From: Prorocentrum cordatum
Taxonomy: Eukaryota > Sar > Dinophyceae > Prorocentrales > Prorocentraceae
Direction: 5' to 3'
NCBI GenBank assembly: GCA_963575745.1
Contig: CAUYUJ010002069.1
Span: 1 to 62,500 of the forward strand
DNA: 62,500 bases
Part shown: one piece after another, positions 53,161 through 62,500 of the stretch
Layout of the letters: every line of letters begins with the position of its first letter
How positions within the stretch are numbered: position 1 is the stretch's first letter
Translations under genes and position numbers: made by a program
The notes under the pieces: model-generated
Seen by the model: the letters and a program-made list of their open reading frames with translations, nothing else
Database searches by the model: none
What the model was told of the DNA's origin: nothing

Positions 53161-56100
53161 GGGGGGGGGCGCCCAGCCATCGCGGTTTCTGACGGAGCTA
53201 TTCATGATCACGTTGATGATTGGATTGTACACGAAGGCACAGGGCCTCACGATATCCTGAACAATCCTTTCGGAGGTGGCGAATGGACCGGGCGGGCCGA
53301 GTTCGAGGCCGAAGGTGGCGACCTCGGAGATGGACCATGCCCAGCTCTAAATTGAGACCCGACGGGGCGGGCGAGGATGGCCAGAAGGGGGAATCCAACA
53401 GGTGCAATGGGGGAGGTGAATATGGAATAACGAGCGAGCGAGGTGCGAACCGGGCTGGGTCGAATAGACTTTAATTTCTATGTGGCGGGTTGGCCTGTAG
53501 GGTGCAATTTGAATATCATCGAGCAGGCTAACGAGATCAGGGGAGCTGTGAGTTTTTGCGGGGCAGGGCAACGACCTGCGCTAGCGCGTCTCAGAGTCGC
53601 GCCAACCTGTTCGAGGTGCAGGTATGGCAAGGAAATTGGGATTGACGCCAGCTCTGCCAATGGGTTCAATTCCGCGCGACGATCTCTGGGTGTTTAGTTG
53701 CGGAATTACGCTGGCACAAGCGAGGAAGCTGGAACAAGTAAAGTGGCTTTGCTATCAGTGGAGGGGCCAATGTGCGCGGCATTCAGTCGTCTGCGTGCCT
53801 TTGGCGCTAAGGGGGTTGGCCATCACCATATGGCATTGCATTGGATGTTTTGTGACATCCAAGTGAGTGTTGGGCATGTCGCTCGAGCGCCCGGCGAGAT
53901 CCTCGAGTTGGATCCGCGGCGCCAGTCAAGAGAATAGTAACCAGGATGTCTTAAAGAACCGCCCCTTTCCTTCCGGTGAAACATCAGCGCCTCCGGCACC
54001 CTGGCGGCGTCGCCTCGGCGCCGGGAGGGCCTCCAGAGGGCGCTCGGGGCTTTGCGGAGCTCTGCCAAGCACTGCTGGGTCTTGCTAAGCCCCACTAAGC
54101 ACCGACCGACGCAGCGGCAGGGCGCGCCGCCAGTGCAGACGGGGGCCTGGCGCACGCGCGCGCCCATAGGGGCCGCCACGACAGGGGCGTTGTCTTGTTG
54201 CATGTGCGCGGCGCTAAAGATATCACCCAGCGAAAATGCCCCCGTGGAATATTCAATAAAATTGCGGTGCTAAAGTGACGCAGGGGGGATTCACGAGTAT
54301 TTCTCGTGCTTGCAGCGTGGAAGTTTTGACGCATGAGGGAAGCATGCGCTGCTGTGGCTGGGGGCGGGTGATAAGATGCATGAAGCGCGCGTCGAATAAA
54401 ACCCGCCAGGTTCATGACCAACGGCCCCGACATCGGTGGGGCTCTGTACCTCCTGTCAAGGGCGGCGCAGGCGCGCGGCATTAATGGGGGGCGAACGAGC
54501 ATGTCCGATATTTACGCGGACAGATCGCGCAGGACCGCGATGCGAGGTTTGGCTCATGGGACGCAGGCAGATGAGCGAACAGGCAGGTCTCGTAAGTCCT
54601 GCGATCCAGATACTTACCCGAGTGGTCTATGTTCGGATTTGGAGGTTAACGAGGCGCGGTGGGATCAGGATGAGAAGCGCGAGGTCCACGCCCTTGGCCA
54701 GGGCAGACTGCGGGGCCGCCATGTTGATCTTGCTGGGAGTCCGAGTTCCAGCGTCGAGTTCGCGCGCTTGCAGGGTCATCCAGGACTTCGACGCTGACCA
54801 GGTCATCGAAGACAGGAAGGTTAGCGAGATCTTGCGACGCGGTCGGAGGATGTTTTTTCAAAGGGAAGATTTTGACACGCCATGACTACCCGCACTTGCT
54901 GGGCCACCCGCGACATCCGACCCCGTCGCTGGAACTGCAGAGCGCGCCAACTCCCGGGGTGGTCGATGGCCCCCCGGGCGCGCGAGGCGCGCGGGGATGT
55001 TGGGAAGGCGAGGCCGGCTACCAGAGTGCATTCGCGTTGTGCATCGTGGTGGGGGCGGCGGGGCTTGCGCTCGACCGCATAATCTGGCGGCGAACTTGAC
55101 CCCGCAGTTGCCGCTGAGCCTCGCGCGGGGAAAAGGGGCAGTTCAGGAGGCACGAGGTCTACGAGAAAGTGTAAAAGGAGGCATGTTGGGCCGTTTTTGG
55201 GAAAGCGCCCACCAGCACGAAGTGGATTGACATTAACCAAGGCAACGAGATTAGTCCCAAATGCAGCTCTCGACTTGTAGCGCAGCGGGGCACATGCAAC
55301 CGGCAGGGGAAGCGCATCTTCGCCGCGACTCCGCCGTTCGAGGCCCGGGATCCAATGTGCACAACGACGCTTAACGAGGGATGTGGGCTCATCGGGGGGA
55401 GAGCGCGCGTCAGGGTTCAACCTTGCTATAACACATGTGAAAACAGGCGTGCTCTCGACCCGGGGCCAATAAAAAGCGGCGCGTCAGGTTGCCAGGGGGG
55501 GGCCAGGGAGCGGGGGCGTGGAAAGTGATTGGACGTTGATTTGCGGAACAAGGGATGCCGCCATTAATTTGGAATTTGGTTGAGTGGATTTTGCGCATGC
55601 CGTTGGTTTTACCCGTGGAATTGCGCCGCCACTTGTATTTCATCACAAGACCATAATATTCTTGTGAACAGTACACTGTGATGATATCAGCCTCACTGGG
55701 GGCGAGGCCGACCTCGCCTGGCCTGAGAAGGAGATCAAGGACAAGTTTGAGGTCAACTTGGCATGATAGGACCAGCATCGACAGACGCGAAGTACATCCG
55801 GGCTCTCCACAGGTCTGCAGAATAGAACCAGGAGGATGTATTGTGCGAGGCCGATCAAGGACGCGCTTAGATATTGAATAACGAGCTGGATTGAGACGAG
55901 AACGAAGTCAGGCACGAGATGCCAGGGAACGGGCTCACGGGCGAGGAACGCGACGATGAACCGTTTCTGGCCCCCGACAAAAAGGCACCAGGCGCCGGTG
56001 GCCCGGGCGAACTTTCTCGCGCGGGACTGATCGGATGCATGGTTCTCGATCAAGGAGCCCGCTCGAACAATGCCGGCGCCGGCGCGAGGATCTTGGAAGG

Positions 56101-56920
56101 GATGTGTTAGATTCGGCAAGTGCTTGAAAAGTGTTTTCTGGTCTTGTTGTCGGTGCCCTTTCCAGGAGAAGCCAGAGGAATTGACGGCGTGGAGGGGTGC
56201 TGATCTCGCTGGGCGCAGGGGGACCCGAAAATCGACCAGTTGATGGGCTTTCATGCGGGGATCGCACTCGATACGATACTGGAGAGCATTCAGTTCGTCT
56301 GGAGCGGCTAAGTATTACGGCATGGCTAAAAGAGCCTCAGTCGGATTGGGAGTCCACGCGTTGCTGACATGCACCGTGGGTGCAGCAATGCCAACCTAGA
56401 GAGACGCAAGGGCAGCGACCGCGACTGCCAGCCGGCGAGGGTTAGGCAAAGCGATACATATTGATGTTTATAAATTTTGGTTGCAGGGTGAAGTAACGTA
56501 TGGAAGCATAGAGGTAATCAGGCGGGGGAGGGGCATGATCATGTTGCATACGCACTAACAAGATACATACGTGAGGATGGCATGTTACTGCACATGACCA
56601 TTACAAACTAGCAGCTTACCGCAAGCAGACGTGAGTTGGCACCGACCACCGAGTCCTGGTTTCAATTTCTTGTTGCGCGTGTAACCACCGCGTAACTTCC
56701 AGGCATCAGTGCACAGGGCAACTGTGACAACGGAAAATAGAGCGGGTGTCCCGCCTTAATCCAAGTTACCTTTTGCGCTGCCATGGTGCATGTCTCCCTG
56801 CGCTGCTTTGGCATATGTAACCTTTTCTATATGCACTAGCGTAGTATAGTTGCTTCCGGCGAGCGTGACGGCCTGATCCAGCCGAGGGGGGGGGCCTAAA
56901 TGCTCACCCCCATTCTTCAA
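53161..56920. other. unassigned region, possible very old retroelement debris
   Basis: Composition becomes more balanced, and from 56440 to 56700 more AT-rich than anything nearby. A minus-strand frame at 53330-53170 gives WSISEVATFGLELGP..FVYNPIINVI, faintly like the thumb of LINE polymerases, and a 203-codon minus frame lies at 56254-55643. Neither can be assigned. No satellite or microsatellite interrupts this stretch. Confidence 0.3.
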
Positions 56921-56924
56921 GGAA

Positions 56925-57250
56925 CGGCCAGCACTTGCTCTCAGGATCCAGACGGTAACCATAATCGGTGGCTCAAGTATACGGACGGGGCTGGGAAGAG
57001 CATAAGTCCGTTCCAGAGCGTTCCGGAACGCGCTCAGAGCGTTTTGGAACGTTTTGAGAAGGCCCTGGCGCCCGGCACATCATCCAAAGCCGCGGGGTCT
57101 CAGAGATTCTCGATTTATCTAGACCCGATGCTTTTCTCGTCCTGACTTCATCTTAAGTATTGATCGCGAGGTCTTGCGACGCGTTGTTAAAAAAGGCCTC
57201 TCATCAAACTTGTCGTTGTCGTGCATCTCCTGCTGGTTTTGTATGGGGTG
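56925..57250 (+). repeat. dispersed repeat, copy carrying a 174-bp insertion
   Basis: Left part 56930-56980 and right part 57155-57250 align with 48065-48220 (CACTTGCTCTCAGGATCCAG, GGTAACC, CTCAAGTAT; then GCGAGGTCTTGCGACG, CTCTCATCAAACTTGTCG, TTTTGTATGG). It runs into GAG triplets at 57256. Confidence 0.9.
56981..57154 (+). mobile_element. 174-bp non-autonomous element, copy B
   Basis: Bounded by perfect AAGTAT at 56975-56980 and 57155-57160. Starts ACGGACGGGGCTGGGAAGAG and ends CGTCCTGACTTCATCTT. Internal GTTCCAGAGCGTTCCGGAAC and TTTTGGAACG words can pair. Aligns end to end without gaps with copy A at 42256-42429. The empty version of this site is at 48120-48125. Confidence 0.9.
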
Positions 57251-57560
57251 GACGAGGAGGGAGAGGAAAAGGAGGAGGAGGAGGAGGAGGAGGAGGAGGA
57301 GGAGGAGGAGCAGCAAAACGAAGGAAGAAGGAAAAACAGGAGGAAGAAGGGGGAGGAGGAGATGAGGAGGAGGGCGGAGGAATAGGAGTGATGAGTAGTT
57401 AGCTGGAAAGAGGATGGATGTAAGGGGGGCGGGAAGGCAGATGAGGAGGGACGGGGGAGGAGAAGGATGAGGATGGATGATGATGAAGGAGGAGGGGGCG
57501 GGAAGGATGGAGGCTGGAGGGAAGGAGGGCGCAGGAGGAGGGAGGAGGGAAGGGGTTTGC
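57251..57560 (+). repeat. purine-rich tract with (GAG)n core
   Basis: GAG triplets at 57266-57318, then GAAGGAGGA- and GGATGGATG-type purine sequence to about 57560. Confidence 0.88.
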
Positions 57561-58334
57561 CGCGGGAGGAGTGGGTGAACTCCACGGCGGAGGACTGCTT
57601 GCCGGGCGCGGTGGCCGCGGTTGGCGTGGACGCGTTGGTGCACCACCCCGCGATGACGGACCGCGAGGCAGCGAGCTAGGGGTGATCCGAATATCGTGGC
57701 GACGCACCATCACAAGTCGCGGCGGCTGGGTGTTCTTCGTTTTGGGTTTTTCGGGCAGGTGGTAATGGGGGGTGACCTACATGGGGGGTAGAGAGCAGGG
57801 CCCTATGGGACCCTTGCAGGCTCCAGACGGGCCCCTAAAGGACTCCTTCACCCCCTAGTCAACTCAACACCATTACCTATCGGTCGTTGAAAGTAGGTGT
57901 TTTTGGAGTCCCAGTTCCAAATCTACTTGAGCCGCCTTTCTACTTCAAGAGTCGAGAGGTTTTCCTTCTTCCCTTCTCTTCAGGAGGCGGGCGGAGACCC
58001 AATCTACTTCCAACGCCTTCCTACTCCATGGTTCTATTCATTTCTTCCGACCGATGGGTACCACCCGCCCGAGCCTCGGAGGCCGCCTCCTGGCCCCTGA
58101 CCGACGACGCCGGATCAAAATCGAGCCCGCATGATTTCTAGGGTGTTGCGTAAGGCGTGCCTGGCCCACGCTGCTATTAGGGTGTCCCACAAGGCCCAGA
58201 GGGCCTCCAGAGCTCCGTTCACGAGGCCCAGGGTGAAGTCGGGCATGCCCCTCTACAGGAGGAACACTCAAAAATAGTAATAAAAACAAATCCTGGCGAA
58301 GGACCCAACCATATGCAGTTGTGGGTACCGCATT
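57561..58334. other. unassigned spacer
   Basis: CCAATCTACTTCCAACGCC and CAAATCTACTTGAGCCGCC form a small local repeat at 57910 and 58000. Bases 58215-58278 resemble 840-900. No gene recognised. Confidence 0.4.
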
Positions 58335-58665
58335 TGTGAATATCTTCTTCGGTGAAGCTCCCTATGGGGCCACGAAGCGCTGCACTGGGTGGGTGGGAAC
58401 GCATGCGGGCGGTAGCACTGGGGCCGTCGGTGGAGCTCCTTGAGGGGCCACGAAACGCTGTACTGGGTGGGTGAAAGTGCCAAATTGGGTGTGTGGGACG
58501 CATGCGGGCGGTCCCACTGGGGGCGTCGGTGGAGCTCCCTATGGGGCCACGACACGCTGTACTGGGTGGGTGAAAGTGCCAAATTGGGTGTGTGGGACGC
58601 ATGCGGGCGGTCCCACTGGGGGCTTCGGCGGAGCTCCCTAGGGGCCACGAACCGCTGTACTGGGT
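58335..58665 (-). repeat. 90-bp satellite family, reverse orientation, diverged
   Basis: Three to four units. GTGGAGCTCCCTATGGGGCC, ACGAAACGCTGTACTGGGTG, GTGCCAAATTGGGTGTGTGG and GACGCATGCGGGCGG correspond to the reverse complement of the 10135-11065 unit, with the CACACG part replaced by GCTGTACTGGGTGGG. Units here are about 112-113 bases long where complete. Confidence 0.9.
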
Positions 58666-58674
58666 GGGGCCTTT

Positions 58675-58915
58675 TGTGGCCCTCTTAGGGGAATCTGGGG
58701 GCCTCTGTGGGACTCCTTGGCCTTAGAGGCAGTCTTGGGTCCTTCTTTAAGGCCGTCTTGGAGGTCTCTGGGGCCGTCTCGGGGGCCTCTTGGGCTGTTT
58801 GGGGGCCCTCTTGGGCTGTCTTGCGAGAACTTTGGGGGTCTCTTGGGCCGTCTCGGGATGATCTTGGGGGGCCTCTTGGGCCGTCTTGGAGCGTCGGAAG
58901 CCCGAAACGGCGAGA
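58675..58915 (+). repeat. degenerate CTTGGGGGCCTCTTGGGCCGT repeat
   Basis: Loose units of 24-30 bases. One frame reads Gly/Leu/Ser words such as GLLGRLGMILGGLLGRLGAS. Similar words lie at 17400-17700 and 41230-41330. I see it as repeat DNA, not a gene. Confidence 0.75.
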
Positions 58916-58939
58916 ACGTTAACATCATCGAAGTCGGCA

Positions 58940-59050
58940 CAGGGGAGGAGGAGGAGGAGGAGGAGGAGGAGGAGGGGGAGGAGGAGGAGGAGGAGGAGGA
59001 GGAGGAGGAGGAGGAGGGAGGAGGAGAGGAGGAGGAGGAGGAGGGTGGGT
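58940..59050 (+). repeat. (GAG)n microsatellite
   Basis: GAG triplets with GGG variants, then purine-rich sequence to 59160. Confidence 0.93.
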
Positions 59051-59159
59051 GACGATGGAATGAGGATCATGGAGAATGAGGAGAAGGAAGAGGGAGATGT
59101 AGAGGGAGAAGAAGGAGAGGGAAGAGATGAAGATGAGGAGCAGGCGGGCAGGGAGGGCG

Positions 59160-59825
59160 CGGAAGCGGGGCAGGCGCAGGAGGTGCTGTGCCCCAGCGGC
59201 TACTTCGGAACCGTGGCGCTACTCTGTGCGGAAGGTCCGCTTCTTTGGGCGCTCGCCTGCTTCTTCTCCTGCTCTCGGGACGGGCGAGAGGGGGGCGAGA
59301 AGATGGGCCTCTCGAGGCGCCGGAGCAGCCCGCGGAATATCTGGCTCGTTCGTTGACAGGCTAACCTTTTTTTCGGGTCTCTCTTTCTGTCCCCCTCTGA
59401 GGTGGAGGACGAGGGCGAGGAACGATGAGGAGGGGGAGGGAGGAGGAGGAGGAGGAAGAGGATGAGGATGTGGTATGCTTGCTTCTTCCGTTTGAAGTCC
59501 CTTGCGTTGCTGGATTCACGCAGCCTCGAGCCCTGAATTTAATGCAGCTCTATCGAAAGGACTCCCTCCTGCCCGCTCTCTTCCTCCCTCCTCCGTCTTC
59601 GCACCCTCCTCCCGCCTCCCTCCTGGCCCCTCCCTCTTTAGTCCCTCCTCTCTCCACCTCTCTTTTCCTGTTCTCTCATCCTGCCCGCATCCCCTCTCGC
59701 TCCCTCCCTCCCTTTTATCCTCGCTCGTCTCCCCACCTCCCCTCAGTTCTTATTCTGGTCCTCTCCCTCGCCCTCCTTCTCCTGCTCCCAAGAGCGATAA
59801 ACGACACCACCAGAAACTAAACAGA
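59160..59825. other. spacer with GAG and polypyrimidine segments
   Basis: GAG-type sequence at 59415-59465 and CCTCC/CTCCCTC-rich sequence at 59560-59790. No gene recognised. Confidence 0.5.
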
Positions 59826-59831
59826 GGTCCT

Positions 59832-60300
59832 CGCGGATGTCTAGGATCTGCGCCAGACTCCTTTTGGCGGCGCCTCCAGCGCCGATCCAAGAAATCCGCA
59901 CGAACCTCCGACAGTTTCTGTTTACGGTCGGGAATTTTGGCTTAGCGCGTCTTTCCGCTGGTCCTGGCCCACTACGCGTTCGCTTTGGCGCGACACGCTA
60001 TCCACCCTCTGGGCCCTCAGCGTCAGCGTCCCGAGTTTTTCCCAGCTGTCCGCGCATAGCGTGTCACTGGGGTCGCCCCCGCGACACGCTAAGCAAAAGT
60101 TCCCGACCATATGTTTCGAAGAAGAAAAACGCAATGAACATAATTTTTTGGCGCTCCGCGCGGATTTCCTGGATCCGTGCTGGGCACCCCACGCGGCGCC
60201 TCTGGCGCCGCCCCTGGCGCGCTCCGCGCGCCAGGGAGGGGCGTCCAGCGCAGATCCAAGAAATCCGCGCTGAGCGCCAAAAGTTTCTGTTTATGCGGCT
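59832..60300. mobile_element. cluster of foldback elements, one apparently inside another
   Basis: Element 1 (59925-60113): GGTCGGGAATTTTGGCTTAG on the left and, reversed, GGTCGGGAACTTTTGCTTAG from the right, with an inner stem CGACACGCTAT/ATAGCGTGTC. Element 2 (60144-60297): TTTTGGCGCTCCGCGCGGAT, TTCCTGGATC on the left and, reversed, TTTTGGCGCTCAGCGCGGAT, TTCTTGGATC from the right. Bases 59868-59918 repeat the right end of element 2 (CCAGCGCCGATCCAAGAAAT, AGTTTCTGTTTA), so element 1 may have inserted next to a partial copy of element 2. TGTTT flanks element 1 on both sides. Confidence 0.8.
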
Positions 60301-60476
60301 TTTTTCTGATTCTGATGTCTAATGTGTTTTTTGTTGTTTCTCTACTGTTGCTGGCCCTTCTTCTCGACCATCTCCTGGTCGTGGGCTCACGCTGTGCCCA
60401 GGGCTCACCCGCGGACCCGTCGGACGGACTCCAGGGCGCCCTCTGGGCAACAGAAAGCAGAGGTCCTCCGGCACCA

Positions 60477-60725
60477 GCGAGGTGGAGGAGGAGCAGGAGG
60501 AGGAGGAGGAAGAGGAGGAGGAGGAGAAGGGTGAGGAGGAGGAGGAGGAGGAGTGAGTGAGTGACCCCAGTCGCAAAGCGAAATCCCTTAACTACGAATT
60601 CCGCCGAGCCTGTTCGGCCTCGCTCAGAATCTTGGAGGAGGAGGGGGAGGGGGAGGGGGAGGGGGAGGAGGAGGAGGAGGAGGAGGAGGAGGAGGAGGAG
60701 GAGGAGGAGGAGGAGGAGGAGGAGT
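60477..60725 (+). repeat. two (GAG)n tracts
   Basis: GAG triplets at 60480-60552 and 60633-60723, separated by about 80 bases of ordinary sequence. Confidence 0.93.
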
Positions 60726-60759
60726 CTGGCGCCCAGGGTCGGTTTCCCGAAGGCCGCGC

Positions 60760-61270
60760 ATGCATTGCACACGCCCAGCCAACGAACTACCGCCCGGAAA
60801 GCAGCAACAGCTTCGCAGGAAAGGCATAGGGGGTGACCACGTCGCCTGTGAAGACTCGCGGCCCAGCGGTTCCGACATGGTGCGTTGGGAGCTAAAGGCA
60901 TCCCAGTCGGAACAGCTGGCACGGCATACTGAGGAGCACAAGCTCCCCAGCCCTGGGTGGGCACAAGGCCCCTTGGGACTTACGTGGCAAAAGCCACCGC
61001 CTCCCGAAGAAATGCCGATCCCTGAGGGTCAGATCACACTGGAATGACCGCACAGGCGCCGCTACCCGCCTTCAACAGCAGGGCCAGGCTGAGACTGGGG
61101 CCGTGCTACACCCAACGACGGGAGACCCGTCGATACAGGTTTCGCAACGTCCACCCCAAGCCCCAGAGCCCGCGGTTCCAGAAAAATCGGCCGGTTGCAC
61201 CCCGCCCAACCTGCGAAATAAGTGCCGTGTACAGTGTGCCCCGAGGGTGCTCGGCACTGACACCATGAAA
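60760..61270 (+). pseudogene. unrecognised disrupted coding-like region between GAG tracts
   Basis: One frame from about 60830 to a stop at 61045-61047 reads GGDHVACEDSRPSGSDMVRW, then ELKASQSEQLARHTEEHK and PPPPEEMPIPEGQITLE. Another frame (about 61075-61265) reads QQQGQAETGAVLHPTTGDPS and APEPAVPEKSAGCTPPNL. Composition is protein-like and unlike the flanking microsatellites. I recognise no family. Confidence 0.3.
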
Positions 61271-61284
61271 ACAGGTGCCAGGCC

Positions 61285-61685
61285 TCCCCCTCGGGGGAGG
61301 AGGAGGAGGAGGAGGAGGAGGAGGAGGAGGAGGAGGAGGAGGAGGAGGAGGAGGAGGAGAAGAGAGGAGGAGGAAGAGGAGGAGGAGGAGGAGGAGGAGG
61401 AGGAGGAGGAGGAAGGAGGAGGAGGAGGCGGAGGAGGAGGAGGAGGGAGGAGGATGAGGAGGAAGAGGGGGAGGAGGAGGCGGAGGAGGAGGAGAGAGAG
61501 AGGAGGAGGAGGAGGAGGAGGAGGAGGAGGAGGAGGAGGAGGGGAGGAGGAGGAGGAGGAGGAGGAGGAGGCGGAGGAGGAGGGAGGAGGAGAGGAGGAG
61601 GAGGAGGGGGGAGGGGAGGAGGGGAGGGGAGGAGGAGGAGGAGGGAGGAGGGGGGGGGGGAGGAGGAGGAGGAGGGGGAGGATGG
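61285..61685 (+). repeat. long (GAG)n/(GGA)n tract
   Basis: About 400 bases of GAG with AGAGAG and GGGG interruptions. Confidence 0.95.
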
Positions 61686-62500
61686 TTGGCGGCGCGCGTA
61701 AGATGGTTGCGCGATGGTGCCGGCCTTCTAGGAAGGCGGGGGGCTTCTTAGAAGGCAGGGGGTATTCTGATAATGGCCTGGAGGCTTCTTCTTCTTCTTC
61801 TTCTTGGAATCTGGGATGTCCTCTGAGAAGCCACCTGCACCTGCCTTCATATGATCCCCCCCGCGTGCACCCTTGCTTGTGCACGCCGGCTACGATGGGG
61901 CGGAGCAAGGGCCTCATACCTGATTCGCGATCGTTTGTTCTCTGGACGGGATGCTGACCGCCATCCCCCCCCGCGGTAGGTGAGACGTCCCGGGGAAAAA
62001 CAAGATGTCAAATTCTGCGCCGACTCCTTTATCTCCCAGCACATCAGAAGTCACCAACGTATGCTTCTTCCGCACATAACGCTGTCGCTCTGAATCAGCA
62101 GCGCTGTGTTGTTGCTCGCGTGCGCGTATGCCCATGTCCGTACTTGTTTCGTGTTTGCTCTCCCCCTCTTCCATTGCACTCAAGCATTTTCAATGTGCTT
62201 TTATTGATTGGTTGACGACCCTCAGCCTAGGTATCCTCGCTTCCCCTTTCTCCTTCCTCCCTCGCGCCCCCACTTCTCCTCCTTCCCTCCTCCCCTCCTC
62301 TCCCTTCCGCCACATCGTCTTGCCCATCGTCGCCGTCATCCTCGTACTCATCTTCCTCTCCTCTTCTACATTCCACATGTTCCTGCTACCTCTTCATCTT
62401 CGGTTCCTTCAGATGCTCATCCTCCTTTCCTTGCACCTCCTTGACGCCTGCGCATTCATGTTTTGTGATGAGGCAACGTGAGCGTGGAAGCCGTGCAGTG
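61686..62500. other. spacer to the window end
   Basis: CCTTCTAGGAAGGCGGGG at 61720 is a fragment of the AGAAGGCC family; (TTC)n at 61784-61803; pyrimidine-rich sequence at 62230-62440. A minus frame of 89 codons at 62183-61914 has no recognised family. Confidence 0.45.

Noticed and set aside
54480-55420. Minus-strand frames as a LINE endonuclease domain
   Set aside because: I tried to match the usual GDxN and SDH-type words and could not place the catalytic residues; the resemblance was too weak to annotate.
56981-57154. The 174-bp element as an introner
   Set aside because: Its borders (ACGG..TCTT inside AAGTAT) provide no GT/GC-AG splice pair, and its host repeat is not coding.

Overview
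This looks like nuclear DNA of a dinoflagellate; I do not assign a genus. The evidence is a split gene with alveolin-type VPxVEY/VPKPV repeats, introns bounded by direct repeats of the AGGT/AGGC type (one a GC-AG intron), a DIRS-like tyrosine-recombinase retroelement ending in an FVEVFSG domain, several LINE relics of the type common in dinoflagellates, and an extreme load of microsatellites and satellites. Nothing resembles bacterial, organellar or viral gene organisation. I found no rRNA, tRNA, CRISPR array or spliced-leader gene.

Layout. 1-2.2 kb: GTGGGGACA minisatellite and G-rich spacer. 2.2-7.9 kb: one frameshifted DIRS-like retroelement (gag-like region, reverse transcriptase/RNase H, tyrosine recombinase, methyltransferase-like tail), with related short repeats on both sides. 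8-11.7 kb: a tandem duplication, a GAT/GGT tract and a 90-bp satellite. 11.9-13.3 kb: LINE reverse-transcriptase relic. 13.3-21.3 kb: microsatellites, a foldback MITE, a 73-bp tandem array and a 225-bp duplication. 21.36-23.06 kb: C-terminal part of a LINE. 23.4-25.5 kb: spacer repeats. 25.5-32.4 kb: a composite array alternating GAT tracts, a GCGAGGCGCTGG-family repeat and CTCAGACTC repeats. 32.9-33.8 kb: TTAGC/CATAG satellite. 34-35.6 kb: two foldback MITEs and dispersed repeats.

35.9-40.3 kb is the only convincing host gene. It encodes an alveolin-domain protein with a long Gly-Thr-Gln-Met-Leu-Pro-Gly tail, in five exons that join in frame. All four introns sit between direct repeats of 6-8 bp that contain the splice site, and two also carry inverted-repeat ends. 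This is the pattern expected of transposon-derived introns (introners).

40.4-47.7 kb holds a LINE on the minus strand. Its reverse-transcriptase catalytic motif is split by a 2.48-kb insert with terminal inverted repeats, filled with a roughly 170-bp satellite rich in (CG)n. 48-57.3 kb is mostly unassigned G-rich DNA. It contains one filled and one empty copy of a dispersed repeat, which together reveal a 174-bp mobile element; a second 174-bp copy lies at 42.3 kb, in a repeat whose empty version is at 23.8 kb. 57.3-62.5 kb: purine-rich microsatellites, a reverse-oriented copy of the 90-bp satellite, and foldback repeats.

The window is therefore a graveyard and workshop of mobile DNA around a single cytoskeletal gene. 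Its value lies in insertion polymorphisms that can be read inside one sequence.
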